Assembly (NCBI GenBank): GCA_017987425.1
Contig: JAGNTT010000031.1
Coordinates: 1 to 14,618, forward strand
From: Candidatus Omnitrophota bacterium
Lineage (GTDB): Bacteria > Omnitrophota > Gorgyraeia > Zapsychrales > Fredricksoniimonadaceae
Direction: 5' to 3'
DNA length: 14,618 nucleotides
The position numbers and the translations under genes are program-made. The notes beneath the pieces were generated by a model that was not told the origin of the DNA, searched no databases, and was given only the letters and a program-made list of their open reading frames with translations. Positions 13,245-14,618 of the stretch are shown here, piece after piece (position 1 is the stretch's first letter; the number at the start of each line of letters is the position of its first letter).

Positions 13245-13583
13245 CTACTGCTGCTGACTGCTGCTGTTCATCGCAAGTCCAGCCAGAATATCATCTCTCC
13301 AAGGATGCTGCAAGTAGGTACGTGTGATATTAACCCATTCGTCAATCTGGGCCGCCTCGACAATTCTTCCGATGCGGTTAAAGGCAAACTGAAATACCTC
13401 TCCCTTGGGTGTGATCAGGATGCCGCCCGTCGGGTCTTTGGTATCAGGGAAGATTTTCGCGCAGATGAGCGACTTGGCGTCAATACCCCGCTCCCGCAAA
13501 AGATAGAAAATCCGCGCGGCCGTCAAATCCTGCTGTTCCCTGAGCCACGCGGTTTGAAGCGATATTTGTTTTAAGATATCCAT
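13245..13583 (-). CDS. Small protein of unknown function
   Basis: 112 residues from the ATG at 13583; an open frame continues to 13643 but runs into hairpin F and has no protein-like character. No signal peptide or membrane helix. Residues 1-35 are probably helical (QTAWLREQQDLTAARIFYLL); 45-75 may form strands (GGILITPKGEVFQFAF); the end is SSSQQQ, encoded by a short AGC/CAG run. I do not recognise the family. The start has a distant AAGG only. It is followed after 18 bp by the DUF2062 gene and probably forms a two-gene unit with it. Codon use and composition look like the neighbours. Confidence 0.6.
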   Translation of the reverse strand: MDILKQISLQTAWLREQQDLTAARIFYLLRERGIDAKSLICAKIFPDTKDPTGGILITPKGEVFQFAFNRIGRIVEAAQIDEWVNITRTYLQHPWRDDILAGLAMNSSSQQQ

Positions 13584-13623
13584 GGTGATACGTAGCCTTA
13601 ATTGACCCCGCGTTCGGCACACT

Positions 13624-13699
13624 GTCACAAGGACACAAGTCACACGTCACAGACTGCCTGATCACTGGTCTGTGACCGTGTGTCATGTGACTTTGTGAC
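13624..13699. repeat. Intergenic tandem-heptad hairpin F
   Basis: The best-paired element. Left arm 13624-13654 and right arm 13668-13699 pair at 27 of 31 positions with one bulged base across a 13-nt loop (13655-13667). Left units: GTCACAA, GGACACAA, GTCACAC, GTCACAG. Right units on the minus strand: GTCACAAA, GTCACAT, GACACAC, GGTCACAG. It lies 32 bp after the stop of the secreted protein gene at 13732 and about 40 bp before the start of the next gene on the same strand. TCACAAGGACACA (13625-13637) recurs in element B. Confidence 0.85.
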
Positions 13700-13731
13700 C
13701 CGGCGCAAAATAATTTTATATCGATACGACG

Positions 13732-14271
13732 TTAATCGAGTTCGACTTTAAAATCCAGCGACTGAATTTCCTGATTACCGTCCGTCCCCGTACTTAATGA
13801 AGCATCTACAATGGTAAACGTTCCCTTCGATTTGGGAACGGCTTCCAGTTTTCCCGTCGCCTCTTCGACTTCTTTCTTGGTGAACGGCGCGGGCCACAGC
13901 ACAATGTTCACCGCTTCATCGGCGGTTTTGTAATCCGTTTCGTTGGTGACAAAGGAAAAATCCCGCGGCGTCATTTTTACCGCTTCTTCCGCGGTCATGC
14001 CGTAGGAAATATCAACGTATCGCGGATTCCAATAACGGTACGGCGGGGTCACAACCCAGACGTAATCATCGCGCGAACGGTCTTTCGGGGTCACCATGAT
14101 CACCCAACCCGGCGGATTGCCCGCCGAGTTGGGAACTAGACGAAACAAAAGACCGTCTTTAAGAGCTTGCTCGAATACTTCCCCCTTGCTGATCTTGCCG
14201 CTGAATACCTGAGGTTCGGCATAAGCATTGAAGCACACCAAACAGAAAATCAGACAGATTATTCTTATCAT
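13732..14271 (-). CDS. Small secreted protein of unknown function next to alpha-2-macroglobulin
   Basis: 179 residues with a short signal peptide (about 1-18, CLVCFNAYA). The mature part opens with a strand-rich domain: GLLFRLVPNSAGNPPGWVI, MVTPKDRSRDDYVWVVTPPY, RYWNPRYVDISYG, and RDFSFVTNE. The 'GW-x-I ... R ... D ... TPP' layout recalls secreted domains I have seen in Acidobacteria, but I cannot name a family. The C-terminus ends FKVELD. The ATG is 6 bp after the stop of the alpha-2-macroglobulin gene, with AAGGA inside that gene's last codons, so the two are co-transcribed and probably both periplasmic. A partner or inhibitor role is inference only. Hairpin F lies just downstream. Confidence 0.7.
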   Translation of the reverse strand: MIRIICLIFCLVCFNAYAEPQVFSGKISKGEVFEQALKDGLLFRLVPNSAGNPPGWVIMVTPKDRSRDDYVWVVTPPYRYWNPRYVDISYGMTAEEAVKMTPRDFSFVTNETDYKTADEAVNIVLWPAPFTKKEVEEATGKLEAVPKSKGTFTIVDASLSTGTDGNQEIQSLDFKVELD

Positions 14272-14277
14272 GCTGTT

Positions 14278-14618
14278 CTAATCCTTGACCTTAATGCGCA
14301 TCTCGTCGCTGTTGGCCCTGATTTCAGGGACATACATCGCGTGCGCCTGGTTGGGCATCGCGTGGAATTCACCCGGAACTTCCGCGCGCAGTTCATAACG
14401 CAGTATACATTTGCCTTGATCAAGTTTCGAAATAAAGAACGCCGCTTTCTGGTCGCGGAATTCCTGATAGACCGGGATCAGATTCCCGGTCTCGCGGCCG
14501 CTGCGGTCCAGCATAACAGCCGTGGCGCTTCCGCTTTGCAGAGCGACCGCTTCCAGCCCGGCGGGTTTATAATCTTCAGAAATCAGATACTCATAATTGT
14601 TCTTTGCCTCCAGAGTGA
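14278..14618 (-). CDS. Bacterial alpha-2-macroglobulin, C-terminal fragment
   Basis: The last 112 residues of a gene that enters from the right edge; the reading frame is open to 14618. NNYEYLISEDYKPAGLEAV matches the 'ND-Y-x-Y-(V/L)-x-x-ED-x-PAG-x-E' block of bacterial alpha-2-macroglobulins. YELRAEVPGEFHAMPNQAHA followed by MYVPEIRANSDE is the receptor-binding-like C-terminal domain. Full-length members are about 1500-2000 residues, periplasmic or lipid-anchored, and trap proteases, through a thioester in some types; that region is outside the window. Bacterial members often pair with penicillin-binding protein PbpC, but here the next gene is a small secreted protein 6 bp downstream. An internal ATG at 14514 is not the real start, since the family match continues upstream of it. 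Confidence 0.88.
   Translation of the reverse strand, partial: TLEAKNNYEYLISEDYKPAGLEAVALQSGSATAVMLDRSGRETGNLIPVYQEFRDQKAAFFISKLDQGKCILRYELRAEVPGEFHAMPNQAHAMYVPEIRANSDEMRIKVKD

Noticed and set aside
13584..13643. Longer start for the 112-residue protein at 13643
   Set aside because: The extra stretch is the arm of hairpin F translated; the text has no protein-like character.

Overview
This is a bacterial chromosomal window with compact genes in short operons. The secreted and envelope proteins (a C-terminal piece of a bacterial alpha-2-macroglobulin, several signal-peptide proteins, two type IV pilus PilT-type ATPases) suggest a diderm (Gram-negative-type) bacterium. The mix of families (DUF4034, DUF6515, ORF6N, a short RNB exoribonuclease, tandem PilT paralogues) resembles genomes of uncultured groups such as Omnitrophota or other PVC/Elusimicrobia-like lineages. 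That is a low-confidence guess, as no marker gene is present. No rRNA, tRNA, CRISPR array, transposase or phage structural gene was seen.

Layout, left to right. Only the PilT pair reads rightward; every other gene is on the minus strand. Positions 1-122: start of an acyltransferase-3 gene. 249-1465: ORF6N-domain protein and RadC, translationally coupled. 1674-3053: MATE efflux pump with a strong promoter placed so that its mRNA may be leaderless. 3253-4239: secreted DUF6515-type protein with an ECF-sigma-like promoter. 9017 down to 4472: a probable five-gene operon of RNB exoribonuclease, small secreted protein, DUF4034 protein, a second copy of the small secreted protein, and a beta-hydroxyacid dehydrogenase. 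9128-10162: ferrochelatase with a cysteine-rich insert. 10405-12741: two divergent PilT-type ATPases. 12738-13583: DUF2062 membrane protein and a small unknown protein. 13732-14618: a small secreted protein behind the alpha-2-macroglobulin C-terminus.

The most unusual feature is in the spacers. Six of the seven gaps longer than 100 bp carry a long imperfect hairpin whose two arms are each built from degenerate tandem units of 7-10 bp. Unit text differs between loci (CACAAGAA-like, CAAAGGTACA-like, GAGGTAN heptads, GTCACAN heptads), but the two arms of one locus share the same text. All six have the same polarity: the A/G-rich arm comes first. Five sit just downstream of a stop codon, as a terminator or 3'-end element would; the sixth lies between two divergent genes, where no transcript ends. 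I know of short tandem heptamer repeats in other bacteria (for example cyanobacterial STRRs) but of no named family with this arm-matched design.
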